Shown here one piece after another: positions 1 through 6,569 of a stretch of 8,766 nt of DNA (its first letter is position 1; every line of letters starts with the position of its first letter). Both the position numbers and the translations under genes were made by a program. Source of the DNA: an uncultured Tabrizicola sp. (GTDB lineage: Bacteria; Pseudomonadota; Alphaproteobacteria; Rhodobacterales; Rhodobacteraceae). The notes beneath the pieces are model-generated. The model saw nothing but the letters and a program-made list of their open reading frames with translations. It searched no databases and was not told where the DNA came from. The DNA lies in the NCBI GenBank assembly GCA_937858255.1, contig CALLZQ010000860.1, positions 1-8,766 of the forward strand, read 5' to 3'.

Positions 1-117
1 GGCAGCGGCGCGGCAAAGACCACCGCGAGCAACGCCACCGCGAGGAAGGGGCGGGAACTCCCCCCCTCCCGCGGCCGCGAGGGGACCGGAAAGGGGTTTG
101 CAGCCGCCCGGGGAAAC
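1..117. other. Left flank, no complete gene; possible start of a minus-strand secreted protein
   Basis: No plus-strand frame has a stop codon between 1 and 117, so no plus gene ends here. On the minus strand, the frame running from about 59 down to 1 reads as a short basic stretch followed by a hydrophobic run (SRPFLAVALLAVVFAAPLP), which looks like a signal peptide. That frame contains no ATG; the first possible start is GTG at 38-36, with a purine-rich GGAGG-like stretch about 20 bases too far upstream. It could be the extreme N-terminus of an exported protein transcribed leftward, or chance in GC-rich DNA. A run of seven C at 60-66 is also present. Confidence 0.25.
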
Positions 118-140
118 CCCGCCGCTCTGGCGGGTTTTTT
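118..140 (+). terminator. Intrinsic terminator upstream of lpxC
   Basis: A perfect 6-bp GC stem, CCCGCC (118-123) and GGCGGG (129-134), closes a 5-base loop and is followed at once by six T (135-140). The T-tract lies on the plus strand only, so it should stop plus-strand transcripts arriving from the left, perhaps from ftsZ, which precedes lpxC in many relatives but is not seen here. It implies that lpxC has its own promoter between 141 and 276. Confidence 0.7.
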
Positions 141-276
141 CGTTTATATTCCGGTGTTTGCCAGATCTTCCGCCTGTAGCCCTCCGTCACAAAGCGTGAG
201 TGGCATTTTGGGGCTCAGAGCATTACTTAAACGTTACCAAAGGCCCGGGTTCGGGCGGAGTAGTGGAATTTCGACT
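141..276 (+). promoter_or_regulatory. lpxC leader and probable promoter region
   Basis: This 136-base stretch between the terminator and the lpxC start must hold the lpxC promoter if the terminator is efficient. It is clearly more A/T-rich than its surroundings. TATATT at 145-150 resembles a -10 hexamer, but its -35 position would fall inside the terminator and matches poorly. TTAC-N7-TTACC at 223-238 has the exact spacing of a CtrA site (TTAA-N7-TTAAC) with an A-to-C change at the same place in each half. Near the start, GGAG (257-260) and GTGGA (263-267) are the only Shine-Dalgarno-like sequences. No single element is convincing. Confidence 0.35.
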
Positions 277-1197
277 GTGCAGAACACGCTTAAATCGGCT
301 GTCACGTTCAAAGGTCTGGGGTTGCACTCGGGCCGTCCGGTGCTGATGAAGGTCCTGCCGGCCTCGGCCGATTACGGGATCTGGTTCAAGCGCGTCGATC
401 TGCCCGCCGCCCAGGCGATGATCGCGGCCCGCTGGGATCAGGTCGTGCCCTCGCGCCTCTGCACGCTGTTGCGCAACGATGCCGGGGCCGAGGTGTCCAC
501 CGTCGAACATATCATGGCGGCGCTGGCTGGCTGCGGCATTCACAACGCGGTGATCGAGATCGACGGGCCGGAAGTGCCGATCCTTGATGGATCTGCCGTG
601 CCTTTTGTCGAGGCTTTCATTGCCCGTGGTCTGACCGAGCAGATGTCGCCGGTGCGCGCGATCCGCGTGCTGAAACCGGTCGAGGTGCGTGAGGGCGACG
701 CCGTGGCCCGGCTGGAACCCGCCGATATGCTGGAGATCGACTTCCGCATCGATTTTGCCGAACCCGCCATCGGGCGGCAGGAAAAGCGGCTCAATCTTGC
801 TAATGGCACCTTTGTGCGTGAGCTTTGTGACAGCCGCACATTCTGCCGTCAGGCCGATGTCGATCTGATGCGCGCCAATGGTCTGGCGCTGGGGGGCAGT
901 CTGGAGAACGCCGTGGTGTTCGAGGGTGAGCGGGTGTTGTCACCCGGCGGCCTGCGCCACAAGGATGAACCCGTGCGCCACAAGATGCTGGATGCGATGG
1001 GCGATCTTTATCTGGCGGGCGGGCCTGTTCTGGGCCGCTATACCGGTCTGCGCGCGGGCCATGCCCTGACCAACCGGCTGTTGCACGCGCTCTTTGCCGA
1101 TCCTTCGGCCTGGAGGATGGTGGAATGCAGCCCGCAGACCGTGGGCAAGCTGCCGGGCGTGGGTGTTCTGCGCAGCGATCTTCCCGCAACGGCCTGA
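277..1197 (+). CDS. lpxC: UDP-3-O-acyl-N-acetylglucosamine deacetylase LpxC
   Basis: LpxC is the zinc enzyme that removes the N-acetyl group from UDP-3-O-acyl-GlcNAc, the committed step of lipid A synthesis, in the cytosol. The family's key residues are all visible: LHSG at 16-19; Glu77-His78 in STVEHIMAALAG (catalytic Glu and first zinc His); His235, Lys236 and Asp239 in RHKMLDAMGDLY (two zinc ligands and a Lys); and His262 in GHAL. The length of 306 residues is normal. The frame stays open upstream to position 1, and a GTG at 154 would add 41 residues that do not look like LpxC. GTG at 277 was chosen because it begins MQNTLKSAVTF, the usual N-terminus. Its Shine-Dalgarno is weak. It is the first gene of a plus-strand run with bamD and recN, after a 128-base gap to bamD. 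Confidence 0.95.
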   Translation: MQNTLKSAVTFKGLGLHSGRPVLMKVLPASADYGIWFKRVDLPAAQAMIAARWDQVVPSRLCTLLRNDAGAEVSTVEHIMAALAGCGIHNAVIEIDGPEVPILDGSAVPFVEAFIARGLTEQMSPVRAIRVLKPVEVREGDAVARLEPADMLEIDFRIDFAEPAIGRQEKRLNLANGTFVRELCDSRTFCRQADVDLMRANGLALGGSLENAVVFEGERVLSPGGLRHKDEPVRHKMLDAMGDLYLAGGPVLGRYTGLRAGHALTNRLLHALFADPSAWRMVECSPQTVGKLPGVGVLRSDLPATA

Positions 1198-1229
1198 TTT
1201 CCCCGCACCCCGGTTGGCACAAAGGCGTT

Positions 1230-1258
1230 TTGCGCCCCGGATTTTTCTGTGCTAGGAC
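1230..1258 (+). promoter_or_regulatory. Possible promoter for bamD-recN
   Basis: In the gap between lpxC and bamD, TTGCGC (1230-1235) and TAGGAC (1253-1258) are separated by 17 bases containing a T-run. Both match sigma-70 hexamers only partly (3 of 6 in the -10), so this is a weak candidate. The size of the gap suggests that bamD is at least partly transcribed independently of lpxC. Confidence 0.25.
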
Positions 1259-1325
1259 AAAGCGCAACAAGGCAGGCCGAGGCGCGTCGCGCCCGGCTTT
1301 GGGTGGGTTGATGGATAGGCAGAAG

Positions 1326-2168
1326 ATGGCTGGCGGAACATCGGGTGCGCTGCGGATTGGCGCGGCGCTTCTGGTTTTGACCCTTGGCGCCTGCGGCGGC
1401 GGCGGCACACAAGAACGTCCGCTCGACAGCTATACCGCCGAAGAGATCTATAAGCAGGGCGAACTGCAACTCGAAAGCGGCGCCAAGCCCAAGGATGCGA
1501 TTCGCTATTTCCAAGAGGTTGAGCGGCTTTACCCCTATTCCGAATGGTCCAAGCGCGCGCTGATCATGACCGCCTTCAGCCAGCACAAGGCCAAGGAATA
1601 TGAAGAGGCCCGCTCGACCGCGCAGCGTTTCCTCGACACCTATCCCGAGGATGAGGATGCGCCCTATGCGGCCTATCTGATGGCGCTCTCCTATTACGAC
1701 CAGATTGATGAGGTCGGGCGCGATCAGGGCATCACCTTTCAGGCGCTGCAGGCGATGCGCTCGGTGATCGAGCAATATCCGAACAGCGATTACGCCCGTT
1801 CGGCGATGCTGAAATTCGATCTGGCCTTTGACCATCTGGCCGGCAAGGAAATGGAAATCGGGCGCTATTACCTGAAACGGCGCAATTACACGGCGGCGAT
1901 CAACCGCTTCCGTGTGGTGGTGCAGGATTTCCAGACGACCACCCACACGGCCGAGGCGCTGCACCGTCTGGTCGAGGCCTATCTGGGCCTTGGCCTGAAT
2001 GATGAGGCGCAGACCGCGGCGGCGATCCTGGGCTATAACTATCAGGCCTCGCCCTTCTATCAGGACAGCTTCAACCTGTTGAAGGGCAGGGGGCTTGCGC
2101 CCGAGGCCAAGGGCGATAGCTGGCTGCGCACCGTCTACCGGCAGATGGTCCGGGGCGAGTGGTTGTAA
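1326..2168 (+). CDS. bamD: Outer membrane protein assembly factor BamD (lipoprotein)
   Basis: BamD is the TPR lipoprotein that, with BamA, is the core of the machine inserting beta-barrel proteins into the outer membrane. From ATG 1326 the protein has 280 residues: a type II signal peptide with a hydrophobic core (IGAALLVLTLGAC) and lipobox Cys23, then a Gly-rich linker and helical TPR repeats. Family hallmarks are visible: YTAEEIYKQGE near the start of the mature protein, AIRYFQEVERLYPYSEW, YEEARSTAQRFLDTYP, the AAYLMALSYYDQI segment, and GRYYLKRRNYTAAINRF followed by TAEALHRLVEAYLGLGL. An in-frame ATG at 1311 would add MDRQK; 1326 gives the more usual signal-peptide length and a GGATAGG 6 bases upstream, but neither site has a strong Shine-Dalgarno. 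recN follows after 39 bases, probably in one transcript. Confidence 0.92.
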   Translation: MAGGTSGALRIGAALLVLTLGACGGGGTQERPLDSYTAEEIYKQGELQLESGAKPKDAIRYFQEVERLYPYSEWSKRALIMTAFSQHKAKEYEEARSTAQRFLDTYPEDEDAPYAAYLMALSYYDQIDEVGRDQGITFQALQAMRSVIEQYPNSDYARSAMLKFDLAFDHLAGKEMEIGRYYLKRRNYTAAINRFRVVVQDFQTTTHTAEALHRLVEAYLGLGLNDEAQTAAAILGYNYQASPFYQDSFNLLKGRGLAPEAKGDSWLRTVYRQMVRGEWL

Positions 2169-2207
2169 GGGGCGGGGCGCAGGGCTGCGCCCCCGACGGG
2201 ATGGCCG

Positions 2208-3857
2208 ATGCTGCGTTCGCTTGATATCCGCGATGTGCTGATCATCGACCGGCTGAGCCTTGAGCTTGGCCCGGGTCTGAATGTGCTGACGGGGGAAACC
2301 GGGGCGGGCAAGTCGATCCTGCTGGATGCCTTGGGCTTTGTGCTGGGCTGGCGGGGCCGGGCGGAACTGGTGCGCAGCGGCGCCAGTCAGGGTGAGGTGA
2401 CGGCGGTGTTTGACCTGCCGGCGGGCCATGCTGCCGAGGCGGTGCTGGCCGAGGCGGGGATCGAGGCCGAGGGCGATCTTATCCTGCGCCGGGTGAATTC
2501 CGCCGATGGCCGCAAGACCGCCTGGGTCAATGATCGTCGCGTCTCAGGTGAGGTGCTACGGGCGCTGTCCGATGTGCTGGTGGAACTGCATGGCCAGCAT
2601 GATGACCGGGGGCTGCTGAACCCGCGCGGGCACCGGGCCCTGCTCGACGAATTTGCCGGGATCGACACAGGCGCGGCGCGGGTGGCCTGGGCCGAGGCGC
2701 GGCGGACACGGCAGGCCCTGGCCGAGGCTGAGGCCGCGCTGGCGGCGGCGCGGGCCGAAGAGGATTTCCTGCGCCATGCCGTTGCCGAACTCGACAAGCT
2801 GAACCCCGAACCGGGCGAAGAGGCCGTCCTCGATGCCCGTCGCCGCGCCATGCAAGGGGCCGAGCGCATTCGCGCCGATGTGGCGCGCGCCCTGAACATG
2901 GTGGGCGAAGAGGGGGCCGAGGCTGGCCTGCGCGACGCAATCCGCTGGCTGGAGGGGGCGGCAGACCGGGCCGGCGGGCAGCTTGAGGCGCCACTGGCCG
3001 CGCTTGGCCGTGCCCTGATCGAACTGTCCGAGGCGCAGGCCGGGATCGAGACCTGTCTTTCGGGTCTCGACGTGAACCCGGCAGAGCTTGAGGCGCTGGA
3101 AGAGCGTTTGTTTGCCATCCGTGCCCTGGCGCGCAAACATGGGGTCTTGCCAGACGATCTGGGCACCCATGCGCAGGCCCTGCGTCATCGGCTAATGGCG
3201 CTCGACCGGGGTGAGGCGGGAATTGGTGCCTTGCAAAAAGCCGTGGCCGGTGCCGAAGCGGGCTATCGCGCGGCCGCGGCGGACCTCAGCCGCGCGCGGG
3301 CCGGGGCGGCGCTGCGACTTGATCGCGCCATGGCGGCGGAACTGGCGCCGCTGAAGATGGAACGCGCAGTCTTCTCGACCGAGATCACCCCGGGCGAACC
3401 GGGGCCAGAGGGCGAGGATGAGGTGACCTTTACCGTCGCCACCAACCCCGGTGCACCGGCGGGGCCGCTGAACCGTATCGCCTCGGGCGGGGAACTCAGC
3501 CGCTTCCTCTTGGCGCTGAAGGTCTGCCTGAGTGGCCAGACCCCCGGCCTGACCATGATCTTTGACGAGATTGACCGGGGCGTGGGCGGGGCCACCGCCG
3601 ATGCCGTTGGGCGGCGGCTCAAGGCGCTGGCCGAGGGGGCGCAGGTCCTGGTTGTCACCCATTCGCCGCAGGTGGCGGCGCTGGGGGCGCATCACTGGCG
3701 GGTGGAAAAGCGGGTGGAGGGAGAGCAGACCCTTTCAACCGTGGTCTCGCTGCCCGAGGCTGAACGGGTCGAAGAGATTGCCCGGATGCTGTCCGGCGAC
3801 CGGATCAGCGATGCGGCACGCGAGGCCGCGCGGGCGCTGCTGGACCCTGTCGCCTAG
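2208..3857 (+). CDS. recN: DNA repair protein RecN
   Basis: RecN is an SMC-like cytosolic ATPase that acts in recombinational repair of double-strand breaks by holding DNA ends and sister molecules together. The 549-residue length is normal (about 553 in E. coli). Visible parts are an N-terminal head with LDIRDVLIIDRLSLELGPG and Walker A GETGAGKS (29-36); an Ala/Glu/Arg-rich coiled coil, roughly 150-370, interrupted by a hinge-like middle; the ABC signature LNRIASGGELSRF (421-433); Walker B TMIFDEIDRGVGG with Asp453-Glu454; and the H-loop VTHSPQVAA. ATG 2208 is preceded by GACGGGATGG; the ATG at 2201 is in another frame. No LexA box was recognised upstream. Its TAG stop overlaps the stop of the convergent minus-strand gene within CTAG (3854-3857), and no hairpin separates the two. 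Confidence 0.95.
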   Translation: MLRSLDIRDVLIIDRLSLELGPGLNVLTGETGAGKSILLDALGFVLGWRGRAELVRSGASQGEVTAVFDLPAGHAAEAVLAEAGIEAEGDLILRRVNSADGRKTAWVNDRRVSGEVLRALSDVLVELHGQHDDRGLLNPRGHRALLDEFAGIDTGAARVAWAEARRTRQALAEAEAALAAARAEEDFLRHAVAELDKLNPEPGEEAVLDARRRAMQGAERIRADVARALNMVGEEGAEAGLRDAIRWLEGAADRAGGQLEAPLAALGRALIELSEAQAGIETCLSGLDVNPAELEALEERLFAIRALARKHGVLPDDLGTHAQALRHRLMALDRGEAGIGALQKAVAGAEAGYRAAAADLSRARAGAALRLDRAMAAELAPLKMERAVFSTEITPGEPGPEGEDEVTFTVATNPGAPAGPLNRIASGGELSRFLLALKVCLSGQTPGLTMIFDEIDRGVGGATADAVGRRLKALAEGAQVLVVTHSPQVAALGAHHWRVEKRVEGEQTLSTVVSLPEAERVEEIARMLSGDRISDAAREAARALLDPVA

Positions 3858-4239
3858 CTTTCCAGCACGGCGAAGGTCGCGCTCAGCGCCTGCCAGCCCG
3901 GCCCCTTTGCCGCCAGAACCACCGTCAGAACGCCCCCACACGGGGCAGTTCCGCCCCTGTCGCATCGCGCAGGCCGGTCACGACAAAGCGCTGATGCAGG
4001 ATCGCGGCGCCGGGGCCGATCATCCGCGTCGCGGCCTTCCCGCTGACCAGCCGCGCCATGCGGGCCAAACCTGCGAATTCTTCGGCCAACCCCGTCGTGA
4101 TCGCCTCTTGCCCCTCAAGCAAGCGGCCGGTCAGGCTGTGCAGGCTGCCGTCCTCGACAAACAGCGCCGCCAGCGCCGCCGCGTCGCGGGCGCCGAAAGC
4201 GGTGGCAAACTGGCGGGAAAAGCTGGCCGCGTCGCTCAT
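3854..4239 (-). pseudogene. SnoaL/NTF2-like (SgcJ/EcaC-type) small protein, frameshifted
   Basis: ATG at 4239-4237 overlaps the TGA of the upstream dehydrogenase (ATGA), so translation is probably coupled. The N-terminal part (SFSRQFATAFGARDAAALAALFVEDG, then GRLLEGQEAITTGLAEEF and GAAILHQRFVVTGLRDATGAELPR) is typical of the SnoaL-like NTF2-fold family often labelled SgcJ/EcaC, whose biochemical role is mostly unknown. As read, the frame stops at 3925 after 104 residues (ELPRVGAF). One frame over, the sequence continues as GVLTVVLAAKGPGW, then QALSATFAVLES, and stops at 3856-3854, which is a convincing final beta-strand pair for this fold. Adding one base near 3933-3945, where CCCCC and GGGG runs lie, restores 128 residues. 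Either a sequencing slip in a homopolymer or a real recent mutation. If real, the truncated product loses its last strands. Confidence 0.75.
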
Positions 4240-5606
4240 CCCTGCGGTACCAGTTTGCCGGGGTTCATCAAGCCCGCCGGATCGAGCGCCTGTTTGATCG
4301 CGCCCATTACCCCCCATGCCGGGCCATGCTCGGCCGCCATATGCCCCAGCTTGCCCATTCCCACCCCATGCTCGCCAGTGATCGTGCCACCCAGCCGCAG
4401 CGCGCGTTCGGCCATCCGCGCGGCCAACGCCTTGGCCACCGCCAGTTCCGCCGCATCGCCGGGTTGGATCAGCAGGATCGCATGGAAATTGCCGTCCCCG
4501 ACATGGCCAAGGATCGGCCCGGGGATCGGGCTGGCGGCAATCTCGGCCTGGGTCTCCTCGACCGCTTGGGCAAGGGCCGAGATCGGCACGCAAACATCGG
4601 TGACAATCGCCGTTGCCCCGGGACGGCTGGCCAGAATCGCCGGATAGGCCTGATGCCGCATTCGCCACAGACGCGCCCTCTCTTCGGTCGCGCGTGCCCA
4701 GCGAAAGCCGCTGGCGCCGAATTGTTCGGCCAGTTCGCCAAAGCGGGCCGCCTGTTCCTCTACCCCGGCGGGAGAACCGTGAAACTCGACCAAGAGCTGA
4801 GGCGAGGGCGGCAGGTTGGTGCCCGAAAAGGCATTGCAGGCAGCGACGCTGGCGGCGTCAAGAAACTCGATGCGGGCCATGGGAATGCCGCTCTGGATCG
4901 TCGCCGTCACGCAATCGACCGCTGCACCCATCGCGGGAAAGGCGCAGGTGGCCGCCGAAATCGCCTCGGGCTGGCCATGCAGGCGCAGGGTCAGTTCGGT
5001 GATCAGGCCCAGCGTCCCCTCGGATCCGACCATCAGTGCGGTCAGGTCATATCCGGCGCTGGATTTCGGCGCCCGGCTGCCGGTGCGGATCACCTGACCC
5101 GAGGCGAGGACAACCTCCAGCCCCAGCACGGCATCGCGCATCGTACCATAGCGCACCGCTGTCGTGCCGCTGGCGCGGGTCATCGCCATGCCGCCAAGGC
5201 TGGCATTGGCGCCGGGATCGACGGGGAAGAACAGACCGGTGGCCCGCAATTCCTCATTCAGCCGCTCGCGGGTGATGCCGGGCTGGACGATAGCCAGCAT
5301 ATCCTCGGCCCGTACCTCCAGTACCCGGTCCATCCGCGTGAAATCGAGCGTGACCCCGCCCCGGGGCGTCAGCGCATGGCCTTCGAGCGAGGTGCCAGCG
5401 CCCCAGCCGGTCATCGGCACGCCATGGCGCGAACAGGCGGCGGCAATGCGCGCAACCTCATCGGTGGTTTCGGGCCAGACCACCAGATCGGGGGCGCGGC
5501 TGGCGATATGGGTCTCACTTGCCGCGTGCTGGTCCAGCACCGCACGGGCCCGCGAAAGGCGCGGCCCCAGAAAGGCCAGATCCGCCGCCAGTTCCTCGAT
5601 CGACAT
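4236..5606 (-). CDS. FAD-linked D-lactate dehydrogenase (LDHD/GlcD family)
   Basis: A flavoprotein that oxidises a D-2-hydroxy acid, most likely D-lactate to pyruvate, passing electrons to a carrier of the respiratory chain. The 456 residues show the PCMH-type FAD domain (about 38-215), with PDLVVWPETTDEVARI, GWGAGTSLEGHA (67-78), the DPGANASLGGMAMTRASGT segment and GSEGTLGLITELTL; then the FAD-oxidase C-terminal domain, with RIEFLD, VTDVCVPIS, GHVGDGNFH (367-375), GTITGEHGVGMGK (407-419) and LDPAGLMNPGKL at the end. The sequence resembles mammalian/bacterial LDHD more than glycolate oxidase GlcD, and no glcE or glcF lies next to it. There is no signal peptide. AGGAGG sits 4 bases before the ATG, a strong Shine-Dalgarno. 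It follows the DUF1638 gene after 35 bases and overlaps the SnoaL-like gene by 4. Exact substrate is inferred. Confidence 0.88.
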   Translation of the reverse strand: MSIEELAADLAFLGPRLSRARAVLDQHAASETHIASRAPDLVVWPETTDEVARIAAACSRHGVPMTGWGAGTSLEGHALTPRGGVTLDFTRMDRVLEVRAEDMLAIVQPGITRERLNEELRATGLFFPVDPGANASLGGMAMTRASGTTAVRYGTMRDAVLGLEVVLASGQVIRTGSRAPKSSAGYDLTALMVGSEGTLGLITELTLRLHGQPEAISAATCAFPAMGAAVDCVTATIQSGIPMARIEFLDAASVAACNAFSGTNLPPSPQLLVEFHGSPAGVEEQAARFGELAEQFGASGFRWARATEERARLWRMRHQAYPAILASRPGATAIVTDVCVPISALAQAVEETQAEIAASPIPGPILGHVGDGNFHAILLIQPGDAAELAVAKALAARMAERALRLGGTITGEHGVGMGKLGHMAAEHGPAWGVMGAIKQALDPAGLMNPGKLVPQG

Positions 5607-5641
5607 GGCGCCTCCTGTGCCCGCTTGTCCGCGCGGGAACC

Positions 5642-6295
5642 TTAGGCTGCCCCGCCGCCGGCGGCAACCGCCGCAAGGCTGGTCGCCAGATCACCATAGC
5701 CGGTAAACCGCCGTTCATAGGCAAGACCCAGCCGGTGCGCGCAATCCTCTGCCTGCGCCGAAAGTGCCGGGTCGTCGGTTTGCGCCTGATAGACCAGTTT
5801 GGTGTAATGGCCGAAATACATGTCGCGCAATTCCGGGTGCCGGTCGAGACCCATCGGGCGCCAGACAAAGGCCTCAAACTGCCGCACCAGAAAATCGGTC
5901 AGGTAAAAGGCGGTAAATTCCGCTTCGGCCTTGGCGGCAAAGGCATCATTGCCCTCAAAGAAGGAATAGCAATGCGGCCCGGCCACCATCTCAACCCCGA
6001 GTTCGGCGCATTTGGCCTGCAACAGACCGCCCGTGCCGCAATCGGCATAGACGACAAAGAGGCGGTCATAATCGGCACGCCGGGCCAGCACCTCGGCCTC
6101 AACCGCTGCCGTGATCTTTTCCGGCCAGAGATGCAGTTTGGCCGGCAGGCATTGCAGGTCGAGGTGGTCCCAGCCATTCATACGTTTGAGTGCGAGGATC
6201 TCATGCGCCAAGGCCCCGCAGGCAATCAGCAGGATCCGCCCCTTGCCCTCTGCCGCCCAGCCTTGTTCGGTCAGTTCCGCATCTTCGGGCGTCAC
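5642..6295 (-). CDS. DUF1638 domain protein
   Basis: A 217-residue cytosolic protein of the DUF1638 family, for which no function is established to my knowledge. Its conserved blocks are visible: RILLIACGALAHE (20-32, Cys26), LDLQCLPAKLHLWPEKI (Cys49, His55), YDRLFVVYADCGTGG (76-90, Cys86), GVEMVAGPHCYSFFEG (His108, Cys109), then FYLTDFLVRQFEAFVWRPMGLDRHPELRDMYFGHY and a GDL near the end. The Cys/His-containing motifs suggest bound metal or cofactor, an inference. Start GTG 6295 overlaps the TGA of the preceding membrane protein (GTGA) and lacks its own Shine-Dalgarno, so it is probably translated by reinitiation. The frame remains open upstream to 6499, but that part is the shadow of the membrane gene. 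DUF1638 genes often lie near corrinoid methyltransferase genes, as here. Confidence 0.85.
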   Translation of the reverse strand: MTPEDAELTEQGWAAEGKGRILLIACGALAHEILALKRMNGWDHLDLQCLPAKLHLWPEKITAAVEAEVLARRADYDRLFVVYADCGTGGLLQAKCAELGVEMVAGPHCYSFFEGNDAFAAKAEAEFTAFYLTDFLVRQFEAFVWRPMGLDRHPELRDMYFGHYTKLVYQAQTDDPALSAQAEDCAHRLGLAYERRFTGYGDLATSLAAVAAGGGAA

Positions 6296-6447
6296 CGCCA
6301 CTGCCGCACGCCCATCATCAGACTGCCCGCCAGTGCCGCAAAGGCGACCGCGATCAGCGGCACATCCCCCCAGAACGCCAGGGCGAGCGTCGCGCCCGCG
6401 GCTGCGATCACAAAGGCCAGCATCGCCAGAAACAGGGGAAGGGGCAT
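6292..6447 (-). CDS. Small two-helix membrane protein, function unknown
   Basis: A 51-residue protein that is easily missed. It reads MPLPLFLAMLAFVIAAAGAT, then LALAFWGDVPLIAVAFAALA, then GSLMMGVRQWR. There are two hydrophobic segments (about 3-26 and 29-46) around a short GD turn, and the C-terminus is basic, so both ends are probably cytoplasmic. Support for it being real: AAGGAG lies 6 bases before the ATG, and its TGA overlaps the GTG of the DUF1638 gene as GTGA, a typical coupled junction. It is the first gene of the four-gene minus-strand set. A weak promoter candidate upstream is TTGGCA (6510-6505) with an A-rich stretch 16-17 bases downstream (6488-6482). I do not recognise its family. 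Confidence 0.72.
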   Translation of the reverse strand: MPLPLFLAMLAFVIAAAGATLALAFWGDVPLIAVAFAALAGSLMMGVRQWR

Positions 6448-6510
6448 GGTCGACTCCTTGTCCTGTCATCAATCTGTGCCTTTTTATTGCCGAATCCAAG
6501 GGCCTGCCAA

Positions 6511-6551
6511 AGAAAAAGGCCCCGGACCGCTTGCAACTGGTCCGGGGCCTT
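6511..6551 (-). terminator. Strong intrinsic terminator after the corrinoid protein gene
   Basis: An 11-bp perfect stem, GGCCCCGGACC (6518-6528) with GGTCCGGGGCC (6539-6549), is extended by two A-T pairs and has a 10-base loop. Read on the minus strand the hairpin is followed by TTTTTCTTT, a good U-tract. It begins about 18 bases after the corrinoid gene's stop and should separate that gene from the downstream membrane protein/DUF1638 set. Confidence 0.88.
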
Positions 6552-6569
6552 CAGGGAGCGGATGGGCGA

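Noticed and set aside
154..276. N-terminal extension of LpxC from GTG 154
   Set aside because: The 41 added residues do not resemble LpxC, the GTG lies right after a terminator, and MQNTLK at 277 matches the usual start of the family.
1281..1293. GGCGCG-T-CGCGCC hairpin before bamD
   Set aside because: It has a short stem with almost no loop and no T-run in GC-rich DNA, where such matches are common.
1038..2429. 463-codon minus-strand open frame over lpxC, bamD and recN
   Set aside because: It runs antisense to three well-recognised genes, shows no family motifs and is rich in Arg, Gln and His, as expected from the complement of GC-rich coding DNA.
4326..5645. 439-codon plus-strand open frame
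   Set aside because: It is the antisense of the D-lactate dehydrogenase, whose motifs are unmistakable; the plus frame has no recognisable domain.
6297..6303. GCCACTG, the core of a B12 box, near the corrinoid gene
   Set aside because: It is a lone seven-base match inside a coding region, downstream of the corrinoid gene and on the wrong strand, without the helices of a cobalamin riboswitch.
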